Positions 1-7,762 of a DNA stretch of 64,000 bases are shown here, piece by piece. The stretch comes from Ruania zhangjianzhongii. GTDB taxonomy: Bacteria; Actinomycetota; Actinomycetes; Actinomycetales; Beutenbergiaceae. Made by a program: the position numbers and the translations under genes. The stretch lies in contig NZ_CP042828.1 of assembly GCF_008000995.1 (NCBI RefSeq), positions 682,001-746,000 of the forward strand, in the 5' to 3' direction. The notes beneath the pieces were generated by a model that did no database searches, was not told where the DNA came from, and was given only the letters and a program-made list of their open reading frames with translations. Position 1 is the stretch's first letter, and every line of letters starts with the position of its first letter.

Positions 1-1
1 A

Positions 2-718
2 CTCCTTGGGGTTCTGGTCGCCAAACAAGGCGTGCCGATCCTCCCGGCGGTCCTCATCGTTCTCGTCGTTGGCACCTTGATCGGTGTCTTTGCCGGGATC
101 TTCCGGTCCCTGTTGAACGTGCCCTCCTTCATCGTCACCCTTGCGCTCTATCTGGGGTTGAAAGGGTTGGCCCTGTTCATCACGAACGCCTTCCCCAACT
201 CGATTTCGTCCGCGACTTTCAACTACTTCGGTGCCGGGTTCTTCTTCGGTATCCCCGTGCCCGCCCTTATTCTCTTCTTGCTGTTCCTGGTGTTCTTGTT
301 CATCAGCAGGAAGACGGCGTTCGGCAGGTCGGTCTACGCGGTCGGTGGTAATGCTGAAGCAGCCCGACTCTCGGGAATCAGTGTCGCCCGCGTGCGGATC
401 GTGGTGTTCACGATGACCGGACTGTTGGCCGCGCTGGTCGGCGTGCTGCTCTCTGCTCGGCTCTCGTCAGGAAACCCAGGCATCGGTACCGGGCTGGAGT
501 TCGACGTCATCGCGGCCGTGATCATTGGGGGAGCGAGCCTCGCCGGCGGCCGGGGCACGATGCTCGGCACCCTGCTCGGTGTGCTCTTCGTGACCGTTCT
601 GAGCAATGGTCTGGTACTCCTCGGTGTGAACGCCTACGTCCAGGACATCGCCAGCGGGGCGATCGTGCTGATCGCCGTCCTGCTCTCGTCGATCCGGAAG
701 GAAACTGAACATCGATGA
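2..718 (+). CDS. Sugar ABC transporter permease (RbsC type), 5' end outside window
   Basis: The frame is open from the window edge, so the N-terminus is missing; about 238 residues remain. They form several strongly hydrophobic segments and carry the cytoplasmic-loop signature of ribose/xylose-type ABC permeases (the GGASLAGGRGT stretch), which normally contacts the ATPase. The protein would sit in the inner membrane and import a sugar or sugar derivative. Its TGA overlaps the ATG of the next gene, so it is translationally coupled to the dehydrogenase/dehydratase genes downstream and probably imports their substrate. The ATPase and binding protein would lie upstream of the window. The substrate is not predictable from this fragment. 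Confidence 0.9.
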   Translation, partial: LLGVLVAKQGVPILPAVLIVLVVGTLIGVFAGIFRSLLNVPSFIVTLALYLGLKGLALFITNAFPNSISSATFNYFGAGFFFGIPVPALILFLLFLVFLFISRKTAFGRSVYAVGGNAEAARLSGISVARVRIVVFTMTGLLAALVGVLLSARLSSGNPGIGTGLEFDVIAAVIIGGASLAGGRGTMLGTLLGVLFVTVLSNGLVLLGVNAYVQDIASGAIVLIAVLLSSIRKETEHR

Positions 719-1476
719 ATACAGCATCTCCAGAAGCCACCGTGGTGATCGTCACCGGCGCCGCGAGCGGAATCGGTCACAGCATTGCGCTGCACCAGGC
801 GAGTCTTGGCCACACCGTGGTCGCCTTCGACCGTGAACCCACCCCAGAAGCGGACCGCATCGTCCCCGTTCGTGGCGACGTTCGCACGTCCGCGGACTGT
901 GAGCAAGCGGTCGAGACTGCCGCATCGCTCGGCCAGCTGATCGGACTGGTGAACAACGCCGGGGTCGAGCGGCACGGATCCGTGGTCACGATGGACTCCG
1001 ATACCTGGGACCTGATCATCGATGTGAACCTCAACGCGCACGCGCGAATGAGCCGGTTCGCCATCCCGGTGATGGCCGACGGCGGTGGTGGCTCGATCGT
1101 GAACATGGCATCGGCGCAAGGGTTGGCGACGCAGAAGAATGTCGCTGCCTACGCCGCAGCCAAGGGTGGGGTTATTGCGCTCACCCGCGCGATGGCCCTC
1201 GACCACGCCGATGACGGGATCCGCGTCAACGCCGTATCTCCGGGCACTATCGGTACCGACCTCGTGGTAGCGAACGCCGCCAGCCTCAATCCGCAGGACC
1301 CCCAGGGACAGCTGGCCCGCTGGGGCAACATGCACGCACTCCGCCGGGTCGGTACGCCGGCCGAGGTCGCCGAACTGGTCGACTTCCTGCTCAGTCCACG
1401 TGCCTCCTTCGTGACGGGAGCCAACTACCTCGTCGACGGCGGACTGCTCGCATCCTTCGGCGGACCAGACCTCTGA
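715..1476 (+). CDS. SDR-family sugar/alcohol dehydrogenase
   Basis: A 253-residue classical short-chain dehydrogenase. The Rossmann motif TGAASGIG is at residues 14-21, NNAG near residue 80, and the catalytic Tyr146-x3-Lys150 pair sits in an AAYAAAKGG context. The C-terminal FVTGANYLVDGG is usual for the family. It would oxidise a secondary alcohol or the anomeric carbon of a sugar with NAD(P). Position between the permease and an acid-sugar dehydratase suggests the first oxidation step (sugar to lactone or acid). SDRs of this type include sugar 1-dehydrogenases, but sequence alone does not fix the substrate. The start is fixed by the 4-bp overlap with the permease stop. Confidence 0.93.
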   Translation: MNTASPEATVVIVTGAASGIGHSIALHQASLGHTVVAFDREPTPEADRIVPVRGDVRTSADCEQAVETAASLGQLIGLVNNAGVERHGSVVTMDSDTWDLIIDVNLNAHARMSRFAIPVMADGGGGSIVNMASAQGLATQKNVAAYAAAKGGVIALTRAMALDHADDGIRVNAVSPGTIGTDLVVANAASLNPQDPQGQLARWGNMHALRRVGTPAEVAELVDFLLSPRASFVTGANYLVDGGLLASFGGPDL

Positions 1477-1523
1477 GGCTGACCAGCCTCCAACCACCCC
1501 TCGCGCTGCAGAAGAGGACCAAC

Positions 1524-2723
1524 GTGAAAATCTCTCGCATCGATGCCTACGCCGTCACCGTGCCGATCGAGGCGCCGATCAGGCACTCCTACGGAGTTCA
1601 CCTGGCATTCACCCGCACCATCGTCGAGCTGCACACCGACGAGGGCATCGTCGGACTCGCTGAGACGGCGGCCTCCCCGGAGCAGGTGATGAGTTCCGGT
1701 GGGGCAGCCATCGGTCTCAACCCTTTCGACCTCGAGGTGATCCGGCAACGTGTCAGTGGACGGTTCTACTGGAGCCAGGACCCGCTCGTCGCGGCGGCTG
1801 TGGAGATCGCCTGCGTAGACATCATGGGCAAAGCGCTCGGCGAGCCGGCGTACCGCATCCTTGGTGGCAAGGTGCGCGACGGCATGACCGTCGCGGCCTA
1901 CCTCTTCTACCGCTACGCCAGCGGGGGGCAGCCCGATGTCGGCACACCGGAGGAGATGAGCGACCACGCGCAGAGTCTGGTCGACCGGTTCGGGTTCGGC
2001 ACGGTGAAGCTCAAGGGTGGCGTGCTGGATCCGGAGATGGAGGTTCGTACCATCGAACGGCTCCGGGAAGACCTGCCGGAGGACACCAAGCTCCGGTTCG
2101 ATCCCAACGCCGCATGGGTGCCCGCCACGGCGACCCGGTATGCCCCACGGTTCGAGGCGGCGGGTCTGGAGTATTACGAAGACCCGGCGCCCGGCATCGA
2201 AGGTATGGCGACCGTGCGCTCGCGCACCAACCTGCCGCTAGCCACCAACATGTGCGTGGTGGACTTCCCCCAACTGGTTCCCGCGGTGCGCCGTGGCGCC
2301 ATCGACGTGGTCCTGTCCGACCCCTGGTACTGGGGTGGCCCCACACGTACCCGCACGTTGGCCCAGATGTGCCACACCCTCGGTATCAGCATGGGCATGC
2401 ACAGCAGTATCGAACTCGGTATCGGCATGGCCGTCATGGCCCACACCGGCGTGACCATCCCCAACCTCACCCTGGCGGCGGACGCGCACTACCACCACGC
2501 TACTGACGACATCATCGCCGGCGACATGCTGCTACCCAGCAACGGGATCGTCACACCGCCTGAGGGGCCCGGCTGGGGCGTGGAGCTCGACCCGGAGAAG
2601 GTCACGCGCTACCGGCGACTTCACGATGAAGGCAGCTACGCGAACGTGTACGTCGCCGCCGACAGCACCGCCGGTCCGGATGAGCGGCGGCCAGGTTGGC
2701 GACCGGTCATGCCGGCCTGGTGA
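1524..2723 (+). CDS. Enolase-superfamily dehydratase, glucarate-dehydratase-like
   Basis: 399 residues with the mandelate racemase/muconate lactonizing fold. The general-base K-x-K is Lys162-Leu-Lys164 within KLKGGVL, metal ligands include Asp193 (DPNAAW) and Glu219 (YEDP), ATNM supplies the Asn, and Asp266 with His293 form the His-Asp dyad. The K-x-K, Asn and His-Asp pattern and surrounding wording follow D-glucarate dehydratase more than mandelate racemase. It should remove water from an acid sugar to give a 3-deoxy-2-keto acid. Neighbouring dehydrogenases and an RraA-type aldolase complete an oxidise-dehydrate-cleave scheme. The true acid sugar is unknown; overall divergence from glucarate dehydratase is clear (different residues after the catalytic His). 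Confidence 0.88.
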   Translation: MKISRIDAYAVTVPIEAPIRHSYGVHLAFTRTIVELHTDEGIVGLAETAASPEQVMSSGGAAIGLNPFDLEVIRQRVSGRFYWSQDPLVAAAVEIACVDIMGKALGEPAYRILGGKVRDGMTVAAYLFYRYASGGQPDVGTPEEMSDHAQSLVDRFGFGTVKLKGGVLDPEMEVRTIERLREDLPEDTKLRFDPNAAWVPATATRYAPRFEAAGLEYYEDPAPGIEGMATVRSRTNLPLATNMCVVDFPQLVPAVRRGAIDVVLSDPWYWGGPTRTRTLAQMCHTLGISMGMHSSIELGIGMAVMAHTGVTIPNLTLAADAHYHHATDDIIAGDMLLPSNGIVTPPEGPGWGVELDPEKVTRYRRLHDEGSYANVYVAADSTAGPDERRPGWRPVMPAW

Positions 2724-2771
2724 CGGCGAGCGAAGACACATCCACTGACGAGAGAACTGTGAGGTCTCACG

Positions 2772-4007
2772 ATGCACCCTGGCTGGATCGGCAACGGACA
2801 GCACTCCCGATGGCTCGCGGCGCAGACCGACGCGCTGCTGACCTTCTACGCCCGCGGTTGCCCGGACACCGAGCACGGTGGCTTCTTCTGGGTCGACGGC
2901 AAGGGCGAACCGGTAGCGTCCGAGGGCAAGCAGCTCTGGATCAATGCCCGGATGACCTACGCGTTCCTGCTCGGCGACCTGCTCGGCATCCCTGGCTGTG
3001 CGCCGCGGGCTCAAGCGGGCCTCGACTACCTCCGCGAAGGACCGCTGCACGACACCGCGAACGGTGGATGGTTCTGGGCCGTTGACGCCGACGGCCGCCC
3101 GACCGACGACAGCAAGCAGGCCTACGGACACGCGTTCGTGATGCTGGCAGCGGCGGCCGGTCGAGCGGCAGGGTATGACACTCACGACCTGTGGACTGAG
3201 GTCACGGCACTGCTCGACAGCAAATTCTGGAACGAGGCCGACGGTCTGTTCGTCGATACCTGGGACGCCACGTTCACCGACCTCGAGGCCTACCGTGGTC
3301 AAAACGCCAACATGCACCTGGTGGAAGCGATGATGCTCGCCTGGGAGGTCTCGGGTGAGCCGGTCTTCCTGGACCGAGCGCAGAGCGTAGCCGAACGGCT
3401 GATCCATCGCCTGGCGGCAGGAAACGGGTGGCGGCTGCCCGAGCACTATGACGAGAGGTGGCACCCGGACCTGGACTACGGCAAGGGCCCGGACGCAGAG
3501 CTGTTCCGACCGTACGGATCAACGATCGGGCACTGGCTGGAGTGGTCGCGTCTGCTGCTGCAGCTGCACGGACTGGACCCGGCGCGCACCTCATGGGCAC
3601 CGGACGCCGCCACCACTCTCTTCGCCCGCGCACTCCAGGAGGGCTGGGATGAGGAGCGAGGAGGCTTCGCCTTCAGCACCGACTGGGACGGGCGCATCTG
3701 GGATGCGGACAGGTACCACTGGGTGATCGCCGAGGCGATCGGGGCCGCGGTAGCGCTGCGGGCGCACACCGGCGATCCCGAGTACGACCGTTGGTACCGC
3801 CGATTCTGGGAGTTCGCCGACGCCCACGTGATCGATGCTGAGAATCGCAGTTGGATCCACCAGCTCGACGGTGAGAACCAACCTAGCAGCGATGCTTGGG
3901 ACGGTAAGCCCGACCTCTACCACGCGTTGCAGGCGACGCTATTCGCCCGGGTACCTTTCGAAGGCAGTCTGGTCACCCGGGTCGCCGCCGGAGACGTCAC
4001 GGCGTGA
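2772..4007 (+). CDS. AGE-family aldose-ketose isomerase, YihS-like
   Basis: 411 residues of the N-acylglucosamine 2-epimerase (alpha6/alpha6 barrel) family. The wording follows YihS, the aldose-ketose isomerase that acts on sulfoquinovose and mannose: Trp56 and Arg60 in LWINARM, the NANMH motif with His182, Arg246 in FRPYG, GHWLEW with His254 and Glu257, and a late LYH His. These match the YihS catalytic His pair and the Arg positions that line its substrate pocket. It would interconvert an aldose and a ketose in the cytoplasm. The stop overlaps the GTG of the next gene. A YihQ-like glycosidase lies 3.8 kb downstream, which makes a sulfoquinovose-type substrate possible but not proven; mannose-type isomerases share much of this signature. 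Confidence 0.88.
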   Translation: MHPGWIGNGQHSRWLAAQTDALLTFYARGCPDTEHGGFFWVDGKGEPVASEGKQLWINARMTYAFLLGDLLGIPGCAPRAQAGLDYLREGPLHDTANGGWFWAVDADGRPTDDSKQAYGHAFVMLAAAAGRAAGYDTHDLWTEVTALLDSKFWNEADGLFVDTWDATFTDLEAYRGQNANMHLVEAMMLAWEVSGEPVFLDRAQSVAERLIHRLAAGNGWRLPEHYDERWHPDLDYGKGPDAELFRPYGSTIGHWLEWSRLLLQLHGLDPARTSWAPDAATTLFARALQEGWDEERGGFAFSTDWDGRIWDADRYHWVIAEAIGAAVALRAHTGDPEYDRWYRRFWEFADAHVIDAENRSWIHQLDGENQPSSDAWDGKPDLYHALQATLFARVPFEGSLVTRVAAGDVTA

Positions 4008-5020
4008 GCACCCCTCCAGTAACGATGCGAGCTGCAGTCCTACACGGGATCGGCGACCTACGCATCGAGGACCGCACCCGGCCCGCAGTGGGTGCGTCCG
4101 AGGTGTTGCTCCAGGTGATGGTGGTCGGCGTCTGCGGATCCGACCTGCACTTCTATGAGGAAGGACGCTCCGGGAGCGCCGTCGTGGCGGGACCGACTGT
4201 TCTCGGCCACGAGTTCTCCGGTCGGATCATCGGGGTGGGCACGGGTGTACCGACCAGTCGGATCGGCGAACGAGTCGCCGTAGAGCCGGGCACTCCCTGC
4301 GGATCGTGCCAGGCCTGCACGGTCGATGCGTACAACCACTGCGAGCGGATCCGGTTCGTGGGTGCCGCCACTATCGACGGCGCGATGCAGGAGTACATCA
4401 CCGTTCCAGCCGGAAGTGCCTACCCGGTGCCCGCTCCCGTCAGTGACGCGGCGGCAGCCATGATCGAACCACTCTCGGTTGCTGTGCACGCTGTAGGCAG
4501 GGCACCGATCGGTCCAGCACAGCATGTCCTCGTCAGTGGCGCCGGACCCATCGGTCACCTCGTCGCGCAGCTTGCACACCGACGCGGTGCAGCCTCGGTC
4601 TGGCTCGTCGACCCGAACAGGGACCGTCTTGCGCATGCCCACGACCCGATCCGGATCGCAACTCCGGACGAGTGGGCAGCAGGTGGCCGACGCGTCGACG
4701 TCGCCTTCGAATGCTCAGGCTCACCCAACGGGCTCACTGCCGCACTGACATCGCTTCGGTACGAGGCCTCGCTCGTCATCGTCGGAGTCGGACCGCGAAC
4801 CCTCGAGCTGCCGATGGACGCGATCCAGGAAGGTGAACTGACGATCACCGGCTCGCACCGGTACCGCCACACCTGGCCCGAAGCCATCCAGATGGTCGCC
4901 CGGGCCGACGTCGATCTGGACGCGCTGATTACGCACACCTTCCCGCTCGACGATGCCGCAGCCGCGCTTCGTGTGACCCGCACTGAGAATGCTGCCCTGA
5001 AGGCAGTCATCCGCCTCTAG
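4004..5020 (+). CDS. Zinc-dependent alcohol dehydrogenase (idonate/sorbitol dehydrogenase type)
   Basis: 338 residues of the medium-chain dehydrogenase family. The catalytic zinc site is seen in GVCGSDLHFYEEG and GHEFSG. The structural zinc loop C-x2-C-x2-C-x7-C is complete (PCGSCQAC to NHC). A GAGPIGHL motif marks the NAD(P)-binding Rossmann fold. The closest relatives by pattern are L-idonate 5-dehydrogenase and sorbitol/threonine dehydrogenases, which oxidise polyol or sugar-acid hydroxyls. The GTG start overlaps the stop of the AGE isomerase, so it belongs to the same operon. The protein is about 10 residues shorter than usual around the cofactor domain but has no missing motif. Confidence 0.9.
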   Translation: MSTPPVTMRAAVLHGIGDLRIEDRTRPAVGASEVLLQVMVVGVCGSDLHFYEEGRSGSAVVAGPTVLGHEFSGRIIGVGTGVPTSRIGERVAVEPGTPCGSCQACTVDAYNHCERIRFVGAATIDGAMQEYITVPAGSAYPVPAPVSDAAAAMIEPLSVAVHAVGRAPIGPAQHVLVSGAGPIGHLVAQLAHRRGAASVWLVDPNRDRLAHAHDPIRIATPDEWAAGGRRVDVAFECSGSPNGLTAALTSLRYEASLVIVGVGPRTLELPMDAIQEGELTITGSHRYRHTWPEAIQMVARADVDLDALITHTFPLDDAAAALRVTRTENAALKAVIRL

Positions 5021-5068
5021 ACCAGCGTCGCTCGACGCACTCTCTTCTGTGAAAGGAACCAGTCCAGC

Positions 5069-5746
5069 GTGACCGACCAGACCCAGCTTCCTACGACCGA
5101 TGCCGAGAAGTTCGCACTCATCCGTGACCGGCTCTATACCCCAGTCGTCGGGGACAGCCTCGATGCCCTCGGTTACTACCACCAGTTCCTGCCACCCGAG
5201 ATTCACGGGATCACTCGCGAGACACGGCTGGTGGGGCGGGCGATGCCAGTGCAGATCGCCGATGTGTTCGGCCCCCAGCCCCAACCATTCGGTCGGCTCA
5301 CCGAGGCCCTGGACCAGCTCGAGCCCGGTGAGATCTACATCGCTAGGAACGGGGAGCGGCCCACCTCAGCGTGGGGCGAAGTACTGACCGCCACCGCTAA
5401 AGCGCGGGGCGCCAACGGCGCGGTGCTCGATGGTTACCATCGGGACACCCCACAGGTTCTGGAGCAGAACTGGCCGGTATTCAGCTGGGGTCGCTATGCC
5501 CAGGACGCAGAGGTCCGCAAGGTGGTGACCGACTATCGCTGCCCGATCGAGATCGGCCAGGTCACCATCACCCCTGGTGACCTGATCTTCGGCGACTGTG
5601 ACGGTGTCCTTGTGGTGCCGCGCGCCATCGAGGACGAAGTCCTCCAACGAGCCCTGACCAAGTCCGCCGGAGAGAACAAGGTGCGCTCCGCCATCGAAGC
5701 GGGGATGTCATCCACCGACGCATTCCGAGAGTTCGGTGTGCTCTAG
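5069..5746 (+). CDS. RraA-family aldolase/decarboxylase
   Basis: 225 residues related to RraA and class II 4-hydroxy-4-methyl-2-oxoglutarate aldolase. The active-site Arg125-Asp126 pair is present in the LDGYHRDT segment, and [16 protein letters not shown] is the family C-terminal signature. RraA proteins that keep this Arg-Asp pair are usually metal-dependent aldolases or oxaloacetate decarboxylases rather than RNase E inhibitors. Here it ends a run of sugar-acid genes, so a role in cleaving the keto-deoxy product of the dehydratase is a reasonable inference. The GTG start at 5069 follows an AAAGGA ribosome-binding site 49 bp after the dehydrogenase. Confidence 0.85.
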   Translation: MTDQTQLPTTDAEKFALIRDRLYTPVVGDSLDALGYYHQFLPPEIHGITRETRLVGRAMPVQIADVFGPQPQPFGRLTEALDQLEPGEIYIARNGERPTSAWGEVLTATAKARGANGAVLDGYHRDTPQVLEQNWPVFSWGRYAQDAEVRKVVTDYRCPIEIGQVTITPGDLIFGDCDGVLVVPRAIEDEVLQRALTKSAGENKVRSAIEAGMSSTDAFREFGVL

Positions 5747-5860
5747 ATGTACCCGGCCAGACGGCAGGCGTGCCTCGTCCCGTAGCGGCTGCACGCCTGA
5801 GAACCCGAAATTGCCGATCTCCTCTGGTCGGCGCGCAGCCGAGGCTGACAGGATGCAGGA

Positions 5861-6991
5861 ATGGCCCAGGATGCGAGCAGCGGAAATCAGCCCTTGCGGG
5901 TAGGAGTGGTCGGTCTGGGCTGGGCCGGTCAGCAGCACATGAATCGGTACGCGCAGCGGCCGGAGGTGCAGCTGGTGGGGATCGCCGGTCTGGAGGAGGA
6001 GCAGCGCGCCGAGCTGGCGCAGCGGTACGAGGTTCCGCTGGCCGTGGCGGACTGGCAGGAGCTGATCGCCCGCGGTGAGCTGGACGCGGTCAGCGTCGCC
6101 ACGCCGACCTTCCTGCACGCACCGGTCGCGATCGCTGCGCTGGAGGCCGGGGCGCACGTGCTCACCGAGAAGCCGATGGCCCGCACCAGCATCGAGGCAG
6201 ATGCGATGGTCGCCGCAGCCCGCTCCGCCGGGCGCGTGCTCCAGGTGGCCTTCAACTACCGCTACCGCGGGGACATCTCCGCCCTGGGTGAGCAGGTCGC
6301 CGAGGGAGTGCTCGGCCGCGTCTACCACGCCCGGGCGTGGTGGCTACGCCGGGCCGGCATCCCCACCCTCGGCAGCTGGTTCACCAACCGGGAGATGGCC
6401 GGCGGCGGGCCGCTGATCGACCTGGGCGTGCACGTGCTCGATGCGACGCTGCAGCTGATGGGCCGCCCGGAGGTAGCCGCGGTCAGTGCCCTCACCCACG
6501 CCGAGCTGGGCCAGCGGGGCCTCGGCGGCGCGAAGTCGCAGAAGCAGACGGTCGGCTCCGCGTACGAGGTCGAGGACCTGGCGGTCGTCCTGCTCCGGAT
6601 GACCAACGGCAGCTCGCTGGCCCTCGAGGCGTCCTGGGCCACCCATCGCCCACAGGGGGACGAGCTGGCGATCACGCTCTACGGCACCGAGGCCGGAGCC
6701 GACCTGAAGATCGTGGACTACGCACCCCAGACCACAGTGCGGATCTACAAGAGAGCGCCGGACGGCACCGAGGACGTGGAGCTGCCCGGGCGCCCCGGGA
6801 CCGGGCACACCGGAGTCGTCGACAGTTTCCTGGACGCAGTGGCCGACCCGTCCGGATGGCCTCAGCACGACGGTTCAGCTGCCGCCGAGCTGACCCGGGT
6901 GATCGAGGCCTGCTACCTCTCCGCCGACCTCAACCGCGAAGTGCAGCTGGCCGAGCTGAGCCAGGAGAACTCTCCGGGAGCAGCACGATGA
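5861..6991 (+). CDS. Gfo/Idh/MocA-family oxidoreductase
   Basis: 376 residues. An N-terminal NAD(P)-binding Rossmann fold begins [11 protein letters not shown], the EKPMA signature holds the conserved Lys near residue 105, and a C-terminal substrate domain ([12 protein letters not shown]) carries the catalytic Asp/His region. Such enzymes oxidise or epimerise sugars, inositols or glycosides, often at C3. It overlaps the ThuA gene by ATGA. Gfo/Idh plus ThuA pairs are common in sugar loci and have been linked to 3-keto-glycoside chemistry. A 114-bp gap separates it from the RraA gene and could hold an internal promoter, although no clear motif is visible. Confidence 0.9.
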   Translation: MAQDASSGNQPLRVGVVGLGWAGQQHMNRYAQRPEVQLVGIAGLEEEQRAELAQRYEVPLAVADWQELIARGELDAVSVATPTFLHAPVAIAALEAGAHVLTEKPMARTSIEADAMVAAARSAGRVLQVAFNYRYRGDISALGEQVAEGVLGRVYHARAWWLRRAGIPTLGSWFTNREMAGGGPLIDLGVHVLDATLQLMGRPEVAAVSALTHAELGQRGLGGAKSQKQTVGSAYEVEDLAVVLLRMTNGSSLALEASWATHRPQGDELAITLYGTEAGADLKIVDYAPQTTVRIYKRAPDGTEDVELPGRPGTGHTGVVDSFLDAVADPSGWPQHDGSAAAELTRVIEACYLSADLNREVQLAELSQENSPGAAR

Positions 6992-7713
6992 TCCGGGTAC
7001 TGGTGTGGAACGAGAACTGGCACGAATCCGCTCAGCCACATGTGGCCGAGCTCTATCCCGACGGTATCCACGGCGCGATCGCGGCCGGGCTGACGGAACT
7101 GCTCGGTGACGAGGTCGAGGTTCGTACGGCCACTCTGGACGAGCCCGAGCACGGCCTGACCGAAGAGGCGCTCGCCGGTACTGACGTGCTGCTCTGGTGG
7201 GGGCACGTCAAACACGGGGACGTGGCCGATGAGGTAGCCGCCCGCGTGCACGAGCATGTGCTCGGCGGGCTCGGACTGATCGTGCTGCACTCCGGTCACT
7301 ACTCGAGAATCTTCAGGGCACTGATGGGTACCACCTGTGGGCTCTCCTGGCGTAACGAAGGGGAGAGGGAGATCGTCTGGACGATCGATCCCACCCACCC
7401 GATCGCCGTCGGGATCGAGCAGCCGTTCGTGATCGAGGCACAGGAGATGTACGGCGAGCACTTTGACGTGCCACCGCCGGAAGAGCTGGTGTTCGCCTCC
7501 TGGTTCGCCGGCGGCGAGGTGTTCCGGTCCGGGATGACGTTCCGCCGGGGCCGAGGCAAGATCTTCTACTTCTCTCCCGGGGACCAGGAGTACCCCGTGT
7601 ACCGCCACCCGCAGGTACAGCAGGTACTCGCCAACGCCGTGCGCTGGGCAGTGCCGGTACCCGGGGAGCGAACGGCCCGCGAGGCCCCGAACCAGCCCCG
7701 CACCTGGGCGTAG
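6988..7713 (+). CDS. ThuA-domain protein (trehalose utilization family)
   Basis: 241 residues from the ATG at 6988, which overlaps the upstream stop; an upstream open frame reading to 6337 is not used. It has the class-I glutamine-amidotransferase-like ThuA fold: WNENWHE at the start, LLWWGH, and GLIVLHSGH; the last occupies the nucleophile-elbow position but lacks the Cys of true amidotransferases. ThuA proteins act with Gfo/Idh oxidoreductases on disaccharides, possibly on keto-sugars; the exact reaction is not settled. Translational coupling to the oxidoreductase supports a shared substrate. Confidence 0.88.
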   Translation: MIRVLVWNENWHESAQPHVAELYPDGIHGAIAAGLTELLGDEVEVRTATLDEPEHGLTEEALAGTDVLLWWGHVKHGDVADEVAARVHEHVLGGLGLIVLHSGHYSRIFRALMGTTCGLSWRNEGEREIVWTIDPTHPIAVGIEQPFVIEAQEMYGEHFDVPPPEELVFASWFAGGEVFRSGMTFRRGRGKIFYFSPGDQEYPVYRHPQVQQVLANAVRWAVPVPGERTAREAPNQPRTWA

Positions 7714-7762
7714 CCCAGCGGGGGTGGCGGTTGTGGCGTCCCGGCGCTGCGAAGATGAACCC

